From NCBI GenBank assembly GCA_016214955.1, contig JACRMN010000013.1, forward strand, positions 62,001-126,000: DNA of 64,000 nt. Reading direction: 5' to 3'. A program made the position numbers and the translations under genes. Shown in pieces: positions 51,803 through 59,942 of this stretch; position 1 is the stretch's first letter, and every line of letters starts with the position of its first letter. The stretch comes from Deltaproteobacteria bacterium (GTDB lineage: Bacteria; Myxococcota; Myxococcia; Myxococcales; Anaeromyxobacteraceae). Below the pieces are notes generated by a model that searched no databases, was not told where the DNA came from, and worked only from the letters and a program-made list of their open reading frames with translations.

Positions 51803-52783
51803 ATGACCTCCCTCCTCCTCGCCTCGCTGCTCCTCCTCGCCGCCCCCGAGCCCGCCGGAGAGGTGGTGAACCGCGTCGCCGCGGTCGTGAACGGCGACGT
51901 GCTCACCCTGCTCGACCTCGAGGAGAAGGCCGGCGCCGAGCTGCGCCGCGCCGACGCCGAGCCCGCCGGGCCGGCCCGCGACAGGGCCCGGGCCCGCGTG
52001 CTCAGGGCCGCCTTCGACGCGCTGCTGGCCGACAAGCTCATCGACGCCCAGGTGAAGGAGCTGGCGCTGGAGGTCTCCGACGCCGAGGTGAGCGCGGTCA
52101 TCGAGGACACCAAGAAGCGCTACGGCCTCGACGACGAGACCCTCGACCGGGCCCTCCTCAACGAGGGGCTGACCCGGCCGCTCTACAGGGCCAAGGTGAA
52201 GCGGGACCTCGAGTCCTTCCGCGTTCTCTCGCTCAAGGTGCGCTCGCGCATCAACGTCTCCGACGAGGACCTGAGGAACCACTACCAGCAGCACCTCTCC
52301 GACTACGCCTCCGGCCAGGAGATCCGGGTCCGCCACATCTTCCTCTCCCTCGCCCCCGGCGCCCCGGCGGCCGACGAGGCCAAGGTCCGCGAGAAGGCGC
52401 AGCGGGCCCTGCAGCGCGTCCGCGGCGGCGAGGACTTCGCCAAGGTGGCCCGGGAGGTCTCGCAGGGGCCGAGCGCCGCCGACGGCGGCGACCTGGGCTG
52501 GCTACGCCGCGGGGTGGTGCAGCCCGAGGTGGAGCGGGCCGCGTTCGCCCTCGAGACCGGCCACCTCTCCGACCTGGTGCGCACCCGCACCGGCTTCCAG
52601 ATCCTCAAGGTCGAGGAGCGGCGCGGCGGCCAGCCCCGCCCCTTCGACGAGGTGAAGGACGAGATCCGCGACCGGCTCACCAACGACCAGGCCGACGCGG
52701 CCAGGGCCCAGTACGTGGCCGAGCTCAAGAAGGACGCCTTCATCGAGGTGCGGCTGCCGGAGCTGAAGGATCCGAAGCCGTAG
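51803..52783 (+). CDS. SurA-like chaperone/parvulin (periplasmic)
   Basis: 326 residues. Plain signal peptide MTSLLLASLLLLAAPEPAG with no lipobox Cys, so soluble in the periplasm. SurA_N start VVNRVAAVVNGDVLTLLDLEEKA, then a helical domain (DEDLRNHYQQHLSDYASGQE), one parvulin domain (EIRVRHIFLSLAPGAPA; SQGPSAADGGDLGWLRRGVV; RTRTGFQILKVEERRGG) and a C-terminal helix. E. coli SurA has two parvulin domains; here only one. ATG at 51803 is chosen for the signal peptide and the GGGAGAAA site before it. Confidence 0.88.
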   Translation: MTSLLLASLLLLAAPEPAGEVVNRVAAVVNGDVLTLLDLEEKAGAELRRADAEPAGPARDRARARVLRAAFDALLADKLIDAQVKELALEVSDAEVSAVIEDTKKRYGLDDETLDRALLNEGLTRPLYRAKVKRDLESFRVLSLKVRSRINVSDEDLRNHYQQHLSDYASGQEIRVRHIFLSLAPGAPAADEAKVREKAQRALQRVRGGEDFAKVAREVSQGPSAADGGDLGWLRRGVVQPEVERAAFALETGHLSDLVRTRTGFQILKVEERRGGQPRPFDEVKDEIRDRLTNDQADAARAQYVAELKKDAFIEVRLPELKDPKP

Positions 52784-52790
52784 CGACGCC

Positions 52791-53774
52791 TTGATCCGCC
52801 TCGCCATCAGCCTGGGCGACCCCTCGGGCATCGGCCCGGAGGTGACCGCCCGCGCGCTGGCCCGGCTCGGGCGCCGGGCCTGCGCCCCCTACCTCTTCGG
52901 CGACCGCTCCTTCGCGGCCACCGCGGCTCGCGCCGGGCTGCGCCTGCCGCGGGTGGCGCCCGGCGAGCCGCTGCCGGCCGGCGGGGCCCTCGTCGAGGTG
53001 ACCCGCCTCGCCGCCGCCGATCGTCGCCCGGGCCGGCCCAGCCCCGAGGGCGGCCGCGCCCAGCTCGCCTACCTCACGGCGGCCTTCGCGGCGGTGCAGG
53101 ACGGCCGCTGCCAGGCGCTCTGCACCGCGCCGGTGTCGAAGGCCCAGGTGGCGCTGGCGCTGCCGGGCTTCGTCGGCCACACCGAGTGGCTGGAGGAGCG
53201 CACCGGCGGCCGCTCGGTGATGATGCTGGCCTCGGAGCGGCTCCGGGTGGCGCTGGTGACCAACCACCTGCAGCTCGCGCGGGTGCCGGCCGAGGTGGCG
53301 CCGGAGGCGATCCTGGAGGTGGTGGAGATCACCGCCCGCGCGCTCGCCCGCCAGTTCGGCATCCCCCGCCCGCGCGTGGCCGTCTGCGCCATGAACCCGC
53401 ACGCCGGCGACGGCGGCGCCTTCGGCGACGAGGAGCGGCGGCTGGTGGAGCCGGCGCTGGCCGCGGCCCGCGCCCGCGGCATCCGCGCCAGCGGCCCCTG
53501 GCCGGCCGACTCGGTCTTCTTCCGCGCCGTGGCCGGCGAGTTCGACGCCGTGGTGGCCCTGTACCACGACCAGGGGCTCATCCCGGTGAAGCTGCTCGAC
53601 GCCGTGAACGGCGAGTCGGCGGTGAACGTCACCTTGGGCCTGCCCATCGTGCGCACCAGCCCGGACCACGGCGTGGCCTACGACCGGGCCGGGAAGGGCG
53701 AGGCCAGCGCCGACAGCATGGTCGCCGCCATCCGGCTGGCGGTGCGGATGGCGGGCGGGCGGAAGCCGGCCTGA
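52791..53774 (+). CDS. pdxA: 4-hydroxythreonine-4-phosphate dehydrogenase
   Basis: 327 residues. Oxidises 4-phosphohydroxy-threonine in the DXP-dependent pyridoxal phosphate pathway; NAD+ and divalent metal. Motifs: ISLGDPSGIGPEV at the N-terminus, CTAPVSKAQVAL, FVGHTEWLEE, MNPHAGDGGAFGDEE, YHDQGLIPVKLL, and TSPDHGVAYDRAGKGEAS. Starts TTG at 52791, 7 bp after the SurA-like gene. As in E. coli, pdxA follows surA, a conserved linkage. Confidence 0.95.
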   Translation: MIRLAISLGDPSGIGPEVTARALARLGRRACAPYLFGDRSFAATAARAGLRLPRVAPGEPLPAGGALVEVTRLAAADRRPGRPSPEGGRAQLAYLTAAFAAVQDGRCQALCTAPVSKAQVALALPGFVGHTEWLEERTGGRSVMMLASERLRVALVTNHLQLARVPAEVAPEAILEVVEITARALARQFGIPRPRVAVCAMNPHAGDGGAFGDEERRLVEPALAAARARGIRASGPWPADSVFFRAVAGEFDAVVALYHDQGLIPVKLLDAVNGESAVNVTLGLPIVRTSPDHGVAYDRAGKGEASADSMVAAIRLAVRMAGGRKPA

Positions 53775-53787
53775 CCGACCCGCTGGG

Positions 53788-54897
53788 TCAGACGTTGAAC
53801 CGGAAGTGCATCACGTCGCCGTCCTTCACGACGTATTCCTTGCCCTCGATGCGCAGCAGCCCCTTCTCCTTCACCGCCACCTCGCTGCCGAGGGCGAGCA
53901 GGTCCTCGTAGCGCTGCACCTCGGCCTTGATGAAACCCTTCTCGAAGTCGGTGTGGATCACGGCCGCGGCCTGCGGGGCCAGCGCGCCCTTGTGGTAGGT
54001 CCAGGCGCGGCACTCCTCCTCGCCCACCGTGAAGTAGGTCTCGAGCCCCAGCTCCCTGTAGCCGGCGTGCACCAGCCGCTCCAGGCCCGGCTCCTCGAGG
54101 CCCAGGCTCTCGAGGAACTCGACCCGCTCCGCCTCGGCCAGCTCGGCGAGCTCCGCCTCCACCTTGCCGCACAGCACCACCGCCTCGGCCCCCTCGGCAG
54201 CGGCCATCTCCTTCACGGCGGCCACGCGCGGGTCGTTCGGGTCGGTGAGCTGCCTCTCGTCCACGTTCGCGATGTAGATGACCGGCTTGCCGGTGAGCAG
54301 GAACAGGTCGCCGATGGCGGCCCTGGCCTCGGCGTCCAGCTTCTGCAGCCGCACCGGCGTGCCGGCTTCCAGGCCGGCCTTCACCTGGTCGAGCACCGCC
54401 AGCTCGGCCTTGGCCTGCTCGCCCGGCTTCCCGGGGATCTTGGTGTTCTTCTGGGTGCGCTCGCGCCGCTTCTCCACCGACTCCAGGTCCTTCAGCATGA
54501 GCTCGGTCTCGACCACGTCGCGGTCGCCGCGGGGATCGACCTTGCCGCCCACGTGGACCACGTCGGGGTCGTCGAAGCAGCGGAGCACGTGGGCCACCGC
54601 GTCCACCTGGCGGATGTGGGAGAGGAACTGGTTGCCGAGCCCCTCGCCCTTGGAGGCGCCGGCCACCAGCCCGGCGATGTCCACGAACTCGATGGTGGTG
54701 AAGATGGTGCGCTTGGGCTTCAGGAGCGCGGCCAGCCGCGCCAGCCGCGGGTCGGGCACCGGCACCACGCCCACGTTGGGGTCGATGGTGCAGAACGGGT
54801 AGTTGGCCGCCTGGGCCTTGGCCGCGCCGGAGAGCGCGTTGAAGAGGGTGGACTTCCCCACGTTGGGGAGCCCGACGATGCCGATGGCGAGGGCCAT
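53788..54897 (-). CDS. ychF: Redox-regulated ribosome-binding ATPase YchF (Obg family)
   Basis: 369 residues. GTPase-fold ATPase: ALAIGIVGLPNVGKSTLFNAL (P-loop), DIAGLVAGASKGEGLGNQF (switch II), VIYIANVDERQL in place of NKxD, which explains ATP preference, and the TGS domain VKEKGLLRIEGKEYVVKDGDV-like C-terminus. ATG at 54897 with GGAAGGA upstream. Converges on pdxA, 13 bp apart. Sits directly after the atp operon terminator (54924-54960). Confidence 0.95.
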   Translation of the reverse strand: MALAIGIVGLPNVGKSTLFNALSGAAKAQAANYPFCTIDPNVGVVPVPDPRLARLAALLKPKRTIFTTIEFVDIAGLVAGASKGEGLGNQFLSHIRQVDAVAHVLRCFDDPDVVHVGGKVDPRGDRDVVETELMLKDLESVEKRRERTQKNTKIPGKPGEQAKAELAVLDQVKAGLEAGTPVRLQKLDAEARAAIGDLFLLTGKPVIYIANVDERQLTDPNDPRVAAVKEMAAAEGAEAVVLCGKVEAELAELAEAERVEFLESLGLEEPGLERLVHAGYRELGLETYFTVGEEECRAWTYHKGALAPQAAAVIHTDFEKGFIKAEVQRYEDLLALGSEVAVKEKGLLRIEGKEYVVKDGDVMHFRFNV

Positions 54898-54923
54898 GCT
54901 GCGTCCTTCCGATGCTGCGCGTG

Positions 54924-54960
54924 AAAAAGTCGGGCCCCGGCGGTCGCCCGCCGGAGCCCG
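54924..54960 (-). terminator. Rho-independent terminator of the Fo ATP synthase operon
   Basis: On the minus strand CGGGCTCCGGCGG, loop GCGA, CCGCCGGGGCCCG, then ACTTTTT. That is a 13-bp stem with one mismatch followed by a run of five T. Placed 24 bp after the atpF stop (54984). The clearest intrinsic terminator in the window; partial read-through into ychF cannot be excluded. Confidence 0.85.
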
Positions 54961-54983
54961 TTGCTTCGGGAGAGGCCGATCCG

Positions 54984-55511
54984 CTAGGCCTTTGCGTCGG
55001 GCAGCTGCTTCACGTAGTCGGCGACGAGAGCCCGGTGGGTCTTCTCGTCGATGGCCTGCGGGATGAGCTTCTTGGCCACCTCGATGGCCATGTCGGCCAC
55101 CTGGCCCCGGAGCTCGGCAACCGCCTTCGACTTCTCCTCCTGGATCTGCGCCCGCGCCTGGGCCACGAGGTCGTCGGCCTCCTTGCGCGCCCTGGCGGTC
55201 AGCTCCTGGCGGAGCTTCTCGACGTCGGCCTGGGAGCGCTTGGCGAGCTCGGCGGCCTCGCGCTGGGCCTTCTGGAGCGACTCCTTCTGCTCGGCCAGCA
55301 TGCGCTCGGCCTCGGCCCGCTCCTTCCTGGCCTGCTCGATGGCCTCGTGGATCGTCCGGCTCCGCTCGTCGAGCATCTTGACGATGGGGCCGAAGGCGAA
55401 CTTGGCCAGCACCAGGATCAGGAAGAGGAAGGTGATGGCCGTCCAGAGCGTGAGCCCCGGGTTCAGGTCCATGATGCCGGCGGCCAGCACCGGCGTGGCG
55501 AGGATGTTCAT
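54984..55511 (-). CDS. atpF: ATP synthase Fo subunit b
   Basis: 175 residues. Peripheral stalk: one membrane helix near the N-terminus (LTLWTAITFLFLILVLAKFAF) then a long charged helix from about residue 50 (EQARKERAEAERMLAEQKES, repeated Ala/Glu/Lys pattern), the usual right-handed coiled coil. Shows the ARKEADDLVAQARAQIQ pattern. Ends DYVKQLPDAKA. 34 bp after atpE. Short N-terminal lead LATPVLAAGIMDLNPG, possibly a cleaved peptide. Subunit delta is not next to it. Confidence 0.93.
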   Translation of the reverse strand: MNILATPVLAAGIMDLNPGLTLWTAITFLFLILVLAKFAFGPIVKMLDERSRTIHEAIEQARKERAEAERMLAEQKESLQKAQREAAELAKRSQADVEKLRQELTARARKEADDLVAQARAQIQEEKSKAVAELRGQVADMAIEVAKKLIPQAIDEKTHRALVADYVKQLPDAKA

Positions 55512-55545
55512 CGAACGGCTCCGCGAGTGAGGGGACTGCCGGGAG

Positions 55546-55776
55546 CTACTTGTTGATGGCGAGGAGCAGGCAGACCACGATGGCGAAGAGCGTGGCGCCT
55601 TCGATGAGGGCGGCGGCGATGATCATCGAGGTGCGGATGTCGCCGGCGGCGGTCGGCTGGCGGGCCGAGCCCTCCATGGCGGCGGCGGCGAGCTTGCCGA
55701 TGCCGAGGCCGACGCCGAGGACGGACATGCCGGCGCCGAGGCCGGCGGCGAGGTAACCGAGCGAGAGAGCGTTCAT
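55546..55776 (-). CDS. atpE: ATP synthase Fo subunit c
   Basis: 76 residues, two membrane helices in a hairpin. Helix 1 has the glycine repeat AGLGAGMSVLGVGLGIGK; loop ARQPTAAGD; helix 2 has the ion-carrying Glu in IIAAALIEGATLFAIVV. The residues around this Glu (ALIEGAT) lack the Gln/Ser/Thr set typical of sodium-binding rings, so protons are the likely ion. Ring former of the Fo motor; between atpB (78 bp) and atpF (34 bp). Confidence 0.95.
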   Translation of the reverse strand: MNALSLGYLAAGLGAGMSVLGVGLGIGKLAAAAMEGSARQPTAAGDIRTSMIIAAALIEGATLFAIVVCLLLAINK

Positions 55777-55854
55777 GGTTGCTTCATCTCCGTTTGCAGT
55801 TGGGGCGGAGCGTGACGGGCCGCCCGTTGTTCCCGTGGCGCGTGCTGCGCTCGA

Positions 55855-56901
55855 CTACCCATGGCCGGGAGCGTTCCCGGCCACGTGAGAGGCGTGGTGG
55901 TCGCCGCCGTGCCCGGCGTGACCGTGATCGCCGTGCTCCCCGTGCTCGTCGTGACCGTGGTGCACGAGCCCGGCGCCGATGAAGAGCGCGGAGAGCATGG
56001 TGAAGATGTAGGCCTGCACGAAGGCCACGAAGAGCTCCAGCATGAAGATCGCCAGGGCCAGGGCCACCGAGACCGGGGCCACGAAGACCGAGATGGCGAA
56101 GATCAGGCCGAGCAGGGCCAGGATGACGAAGTGGCCGGCCACCATGTTGGCGAAGAGACGGACGGTGAGGGCGAAGGGCTTGGTGAAGAGGCCCAGGATC
56201 TCCACCGGGATCATGATGGGCCACAGCCAGGCCAGGCTCTTGGGCACGCCGCCGGTGAGGTGGGCCAGGTAGCCGCCGATGCCCTGGGCCTTGATGGCCG
56301 CGTACTGGGTGACGAAGAACGTGAAGATCGCCAGCCCCACGGTCACCGAGACGTTGGCGGTGGCGGTGGCCATGAAGGGCACCAGGCCCAGCAGGTTCAT
56401 GAAGAGGATGAAGAAGAAGGCGCTCGCCAGGTAGGGCACGAAGCGGTCGGCGTCCTTCTTGCCGATGTTGGAGACGGCGATGTCGCGGACGAACTGCACC
56501 AGCAGCTCGAAGAAGTTGTAGACGCCCCGGGGCACCACCGCGCGCCGCGGCACCACCACCAGCAGCAGCAGGACGAGGAGGAGGGCGGCCGCCACCCACA
56601 TCATCACCACGTGCTTCGAAGGCGTCATGTCGAGCTTGCCGTTGGCGAAGACCAGCGGGCCGGAGACGTGGCCCTGCGCGTCGACGTGGGTGCCGAAGAG
56701 GGCGCGGAGGTCGATCTCGCAGTTCCAGTGGAAGCCCTCGCAGAAGCCGGGCATCTCCAGCACGTAGCCGTTGGCCACGTGGTGCATCATCACCTCGGGC
56801 AGCGAGGCCTCGTGGCCCCCGCCGTGGGCGGCGGGCGCGGCGTGGGGATCGCTGGAGCCGAGGGCCAGGCCCAGGGCGAGGACGGCGGCGGTGACTGTCA
56901 T
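55855..56901 (-). CDS. atpB: ATP synthase Fo subunit a with a His-rich C-terminal tail
   Basis: 348 residues, longer than usual (about 240-270). The C-terminal core has about five membrane helices with the essential Arg in [18 protein letters not shown]. Added parts: an N-terminal extension of about 90 residues (signal-like [17 protein letters not shown], then [14 protein letters not shown] and two Cys in [14 protein letters not shown]) and a C-terminal tail with twelve His in 35 residues ([18 protein letters not shown] and so on). The tail suggests metal binding or pH buffering. ATG overlaps atpI stop (ATGA). Such His-rich tails occur in some relatives, but the extent here is notable. Confidence 0.93.
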   Translation of the reverse strand: MTVTAAVLALGLALGSSDPHAAPAAHGGGHEASLPEVMMHHVANGYVLEMPGFCEGFHWNCEIDLRALFGTHVDAQGHVSGPLVFANGKLDMTPSKHVVMMWVAAALLLVLLLLVVVPRRAVVPRGVYNFFELLVQFVRDIAVSNIGKKDADRFVPYLASAFFFILFMNLLGLVPFMATATANVSVTVGLAIFTFFVTQYAAIKAQGIGGYLAHLTGGVPKSLAWLWPIMIPVEILGLFTKPFALTVRLFANMVAGHFVILALLGLIFAISVFVAPVSVALALAIFMLELFVAFVQAYIFTMLSALFIGAGLVHHGHDEHGEHGDHGHAGHGGDHHASHVAGNAPGHG

Positions 56902-57263
56902 GCGGTCTTTCCCGTGGTGCGGCCGAGGGAGTGGACGTAGCCCCCCTCGATGGCGGCGAAGACGAAGTAGGGCACGAAGAAGGCGATGACGAAGGCCAGC
57001 GGGCTCTGGCCGGCGCGCTGCACGGCCACGAGGCCCAGGGCCACGAGCACGAGGCGCACCAGGAAGGCGCCCACGAAGATGGCGAGGGCGCGCTGCATGG
57101 GCTTCTCGCCCTTGCCGAGCAAGGCGAAGGCGACCAGGGAGGCGATGGCGGTTCCGGCGGAGATCCCCGCGCCCAGCAGCGCCGCGCCCGAGGCGGGCAC
57201 CACCGCGGCGATGGCGAGCGCGGTGGCGGCGGCGATGGCGGCGAGGAGGAGGTAGCGGATCAC
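56898..57263 (-). CDS. Small membrane protein in atpI position (ATP synthase subunit I-like)
   Basis: 121 residues, three or four hydrophobic helices ([77 protein letters not shown]). Proteins of this kind precede atpB in many operons and help assemble the c-ring (AtpI). Start is GTG 57263, overlapping the previous stop (GTGA), and its stop overlaps atpB. Sequence is low complexity, so the family call rests mainly on position and topology. Confidence 0.68.
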   Translation of the reverse strand: MIRYLLLAAIAAATALAIAAVVPASGAALLGAGISAGTAIASLVAFALLGKGEKPMQRALAIFVGAFLVRLVLVALGLVAVQRAGQSPLAFVIAFFVPYFVFAAIEGGYVHSLGRTTGKTA

Positions 57264-57556
57264 TTGTTCTTCTTGCCCAGCACCGTTCGAAAGAAGCTGA
57301 TGAAGCCGCCCGTCATCCCCAGCGCTGCGCCCAGGAGGAGGAACCAGGGCGTCCTGTTCCCGACCTTCTGGTCCAGCCAGTGCCCCGCCCACGCGAAGAT
57401 CCCGACCGCCGCCACCAGCTGCGTCGAGGCCGCCATCAGCGGACCCGCCTTCTGGTAGGCCGAGGCCAGGTTCGAGAGCCCTTCCTCGTCCTGCTTCTGC
57501 TTCTCTTCGCGGCTGGGTTCAGCCGGGTCCCGGCGCTCTCGATCGCTCGGGTCCAT
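57260..57556 (-). CDS. AtpZ/AtpI-type ATP synthase accessory protein
   Basis: 98 residues. A charged N-terminal segment ([20 protein letters not shown]) precedes two membrane helices: [20 protein letters not shown], where the GxxxGxxLD pattern is the AtpZ/AtpI-family signature, and [20 protein letters not shown]. AtpZ with AtpI forms a Mg2+/Ca2+ channel or assembly factor in studied bacteria. First gene of atpZ-I-B-E-F, and a good promoter stands 67-95 bp upstream (57623-57651). Confidence 0.8.
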   Translation of the reverse strand: MDPSDRERRDPAEPSREEKQKQDEEGLSNLASAYQKAGPLMAASTQLVAAVGIFAWAGHWLDQKVGNRTPWFLLLGAALGMTGGFISFFRTVLGKKNK

Positions 57557-57622
57557 CCCTGCCTCCGCGAAGCGCTCGCACCGGGGAAATCCCGAAGGTT
57601 TTCCAGGGGCGAGGGGCAGAGC

Positions 57623-57651
57623 CTTTTAGCAGGCGCACATGGGTACGTCAA
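57623..57651 (-). promoter_or_regulatory. Sigma-70-type promoter of the Fo operon
   Basis: TTGACG (57646-57651) and TAAAAG (57623-57628) on the minus strand, 17 bp apart, 5/6 and 4/6 to consensus. Predicted transcript start near 57615, leader about 60 bp before the atpZ-like ATG. Confidence 0.55.
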
Positions 57652-57750
57652 TGGCGACCGCCCCGGCGGGAGCTGGTGCCGGACATGGTGGCGGCGCGGC
57701 TGTTTCCTGCGTGAGATCCGGTGCTTGGCCGTGTGCGAGCAGGCCCGGCG

Positions 57751-59037
57751 CTAGCCCTTCGACGCGGCGAAGGCGGGCCCGGCAGCGGCGATGGTCCGGT
57801 CGATGTCCTCGTCGGTGTGCGCCACCGAGACGAAGGCGGCCTCGAACTGGGAGGGCGGCAGGTAGACGCCCCCCTCCAGCATGGCGTGGAAGAACCGGCC
57901 GAAGGCCTTGGCGTCGGACTTGCGGGCGCTCTGGGCGTCGAAGACCGGCTCGCCCGAGAAGAAGACCGTGAGCATCGAGCCCACGCGGTTCACCTGCACG
58001 GCGACGCCGGCCTTCCTGGCCTCCGCCGCCAGCCCCTCGGCGAGCCGCGCCGAGAGCGCCTCCATGCGGGCGTAGCCGGCGGCGTCGAGCCGCTCCAGCG
58101 TCGCCTTGCCGGCGGCCATGGCCATCGGGTTCCCGGAGAGCGTGCCGGCCTGGTAGATGGGGCCGGCCGGCGCGATGCGGTCCATGACGTCGGCGCGGCC
58201 GCCGAAGGCGCCCACCGGCAGGCCGCCGCCGATCACCTTGCCGAAGGTGACGAGGTCGGGCCGCAGGCCGTAGAGGCCGCAGGCGCCGCCGGCCGAGAGC
58301 CGGAAGCCGGTCATCACCTCGTCGACGATGAAGAGGGCGCCGTGCCTCGTGCAGAGCGCCTGCAGCCCCTCGAGGAAGCCGGGCCTCGGCACCAGCACGC
58401 CCATGTTGCCCACCACCGGCTCGGTGATGACGGCGGCGATGGTGCCGCCGCGCTCGGCGAAGAGCCGCTCCACCGCGGCGAGGTCGTTCCAGGGCAAGGT
58501 CAGGGTGTGGCGTGCCAGGTCGGCGGGCACGCCCGGCGAGTCGGGCAGCCCCAGGGTCTCGACGCCGGAGCCGGCCTTCACCAGCAGGGGATCACCGGCG
58601 CCGTGGTAGCAGCCGTCGAACTTGAGGAAGTCGTCGCGGCCGGTGAAGCCGCGCGCCAGGCGGATGGCGGCGGTGGTGGCCTCGGTGCCCGAGGAGACGA
58701 AGCGCATCCTCGCCAGCCAGGGCATGCGGGCCTGGACGACCTCGGCCAGCAGGATCTCGCGGGGCGAGGGGGCGCCGAAGGAGGCGCCGGCCTTCATGGC
58801 CTCCTGCACCTCGCGCATCACGTCGGGGTGGCAGTGGCCCAGGATGAGCGGGCCCCAGGACCCCACGTAGTCCACGTACTCGTTGCCGTCCACGTCCCAC
58901 ATGTGCGAGCCGCGGCCGCGGGAGATGAAGCGCGGGGTGCCGCCCACGCCCTTGAAGGCGCGGACCGGCGAGTTCACGCCGCCGGGGAAGAGCTGCTGGG
59001 CGCGGGCGAAGAGCTTCTGCGAGAGGTCGGTCTTCAT
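57751..59037 (-). CDS. hemL: Glutamate-1-semialdehyde 2,1-aminomutase
   Basis: 428 residues, PLP enzyme of the C5 pathway making 5-aminolevulinate for tetrapyrroles. [19 protein letters not shown]-type start ([18 protein letters not shown]), [41 protein letters not shown] with the PLP-Asp, [18 protein letters not shown] with the Schiff-base Lys, and [16 protein letters not shown] overlaps the TGA of the preceding lipoprotein gene by 4 bp. Last gene of gyrA-TPR lipoprotein-hemL. Confidence 0.96.
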   Translation of the reverse strand: MKTDLSQKLFARAQQLFPGGVNSPVRAFKGVGGTPRFISRGRGSHMWDVDGNEYVDYVGSWGPLILGHCHPDVMREVQEAMKAGASFGAPSPREILLAEVVQARMPWLARMRFVSSGTEATTAAIRLARGFTGRDDFLKFDGCYHGAGDPLLVKAGSGVETLGLPDSPGVPADLARHTLTLPWNDLAAVERLFAERGGTIAAVITEPVVGNMGVLVPRPGFLEGLQALCTRHGALFIVDEVMTGFRLSAGGACGLYGLRPDLVTFGKVIGGGLPVGAFGGRADVMDRIAPAGPIYQAGTLSGNPMAMAAGKATLERLDAAGYARMEALSARLAEGLAAEARKAGVAVQVNRVGSMLTVFFSGEPVFDAQSARKSDAKAFGRFFHAMLEGGVYLPPSQFEAAFVSVAHTDEDIDRTIAAAGPAFAASKG

Positions 59038-59918
59038 GGCTGCGTCTTCTCCTTCGGGACGGCGTGATCGAGGGCGGCGGCGCGGTCGCCCGGCCGGACG
59101 GTGCGGGCGGCGGCGATGCGGCGGCGGACGGCGTCGATGTTCTTCCGCACCGCCTCGGGGTTGGGGTGGGCGGGGAGCGCCTCCAGGTAGAGCTCCAGGG
59201 CCCGCTCCAGGCAGGGGCGGCCGGCGCACCTCTCGCCCGGCCCCTGCTGGGCGCAGATGTGGGCCTGGCCCTCCAGCGCCCGCGCGGTGATCTCGGGGCG
59301 CGGGTGGCGGTCGACCGCCACCTGGAAGGCGCGGGTGGCCTCGTCGATGCGGCCGTCGAGCGCCCAGGCCTGGGCGGCGAGGAGCTGGGCCTCGTCGGCC
59401 TCCGGGCTGCGCGGCCACTTCTCGCGGAGGATGCGGGCCTCGGTGCGCGCCTGGTCGGTGTTCTTGAGCTCCAGGTACTCGCGGGCCACCTTGAGCTGGT
59501 AGTGCGGTGCGCTGGGCGAGGGGCTCTGGGCGATGTCGGCCCACTGGGCGATGGCACCGAGCCGGTCGCCGAAGCGGTCGCGGAAGATGTCGCCGATGAC
59601 CGAGCGGGCCTGCCAGGCGTCGGGGCTGCCGGGGTGGAGCGCGATGATGCGGCGGTAGTAGGCCACCGCCTCCTGGTACTCGCCCAGCTCCAGGTAGGAG
59701 ACGTCGGCGGCGTACTGCAGGGCCCGCAGCCGCGACTCGGCGTCGTCGGGCGGGAGCCTACCCTCGCCGAGCGTCGCCAGGATGTCGCGGTAGAGGGCCA
59801 GCGCCTCGGCGGGGCGGCCGGCGTGGCGCAGGGCGTTGGCCTCGTCGAGCCGGCTCGCCGGGCTGCGGCAGCCGCACAGGGCGGCGAGCGCCAGGAGGGC
59901 TGTGGCTCGGCGGAGCAC
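59034..59918 (-). CDS. TPR-containing lipoprotein, uncharacterised
   Basis: 294 residues. Lipoprotein signal [17 protein letters not shown] (lipobox LCGC). TPR-like repeats: [80 protein letters not shown]. Four Cys near residue 225-240 ([20 protein letters not shown]). Possibly a periplasmic scaffold, similar to YbgF/BamD-type helpers. 24 bp after gyrA and overlapping hemL. Confidence 0.75.
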   Translation of the reverse strand: MLRRATALLALAALCGCRSPASRLDEANALRHAGRPAEALALYRDILATLGEGRLPPDDAESRLRALQYAADVSYLELGEYQEAVAYYRRIIALHPGSPDAWQARSVIGDIFRDRFGDRLGAIAQWADIAQSPSPSAPHYQLKVAREYLELKNTDQARTEARILREKWPRSPEADEAQLLAAQAWALDGRIDEATRAFQVAVDRHPRPEITARALEGQAHICAQQGPGERCAGRPCLERALELYLEALPAHPNPEAVRKNIDAVRRRIAAARTVRPGDRAAALDHAVPKEKTQP

Positions 59919-59942
59919 GGCGCGCTGCGGCCCGGCCGCGGC

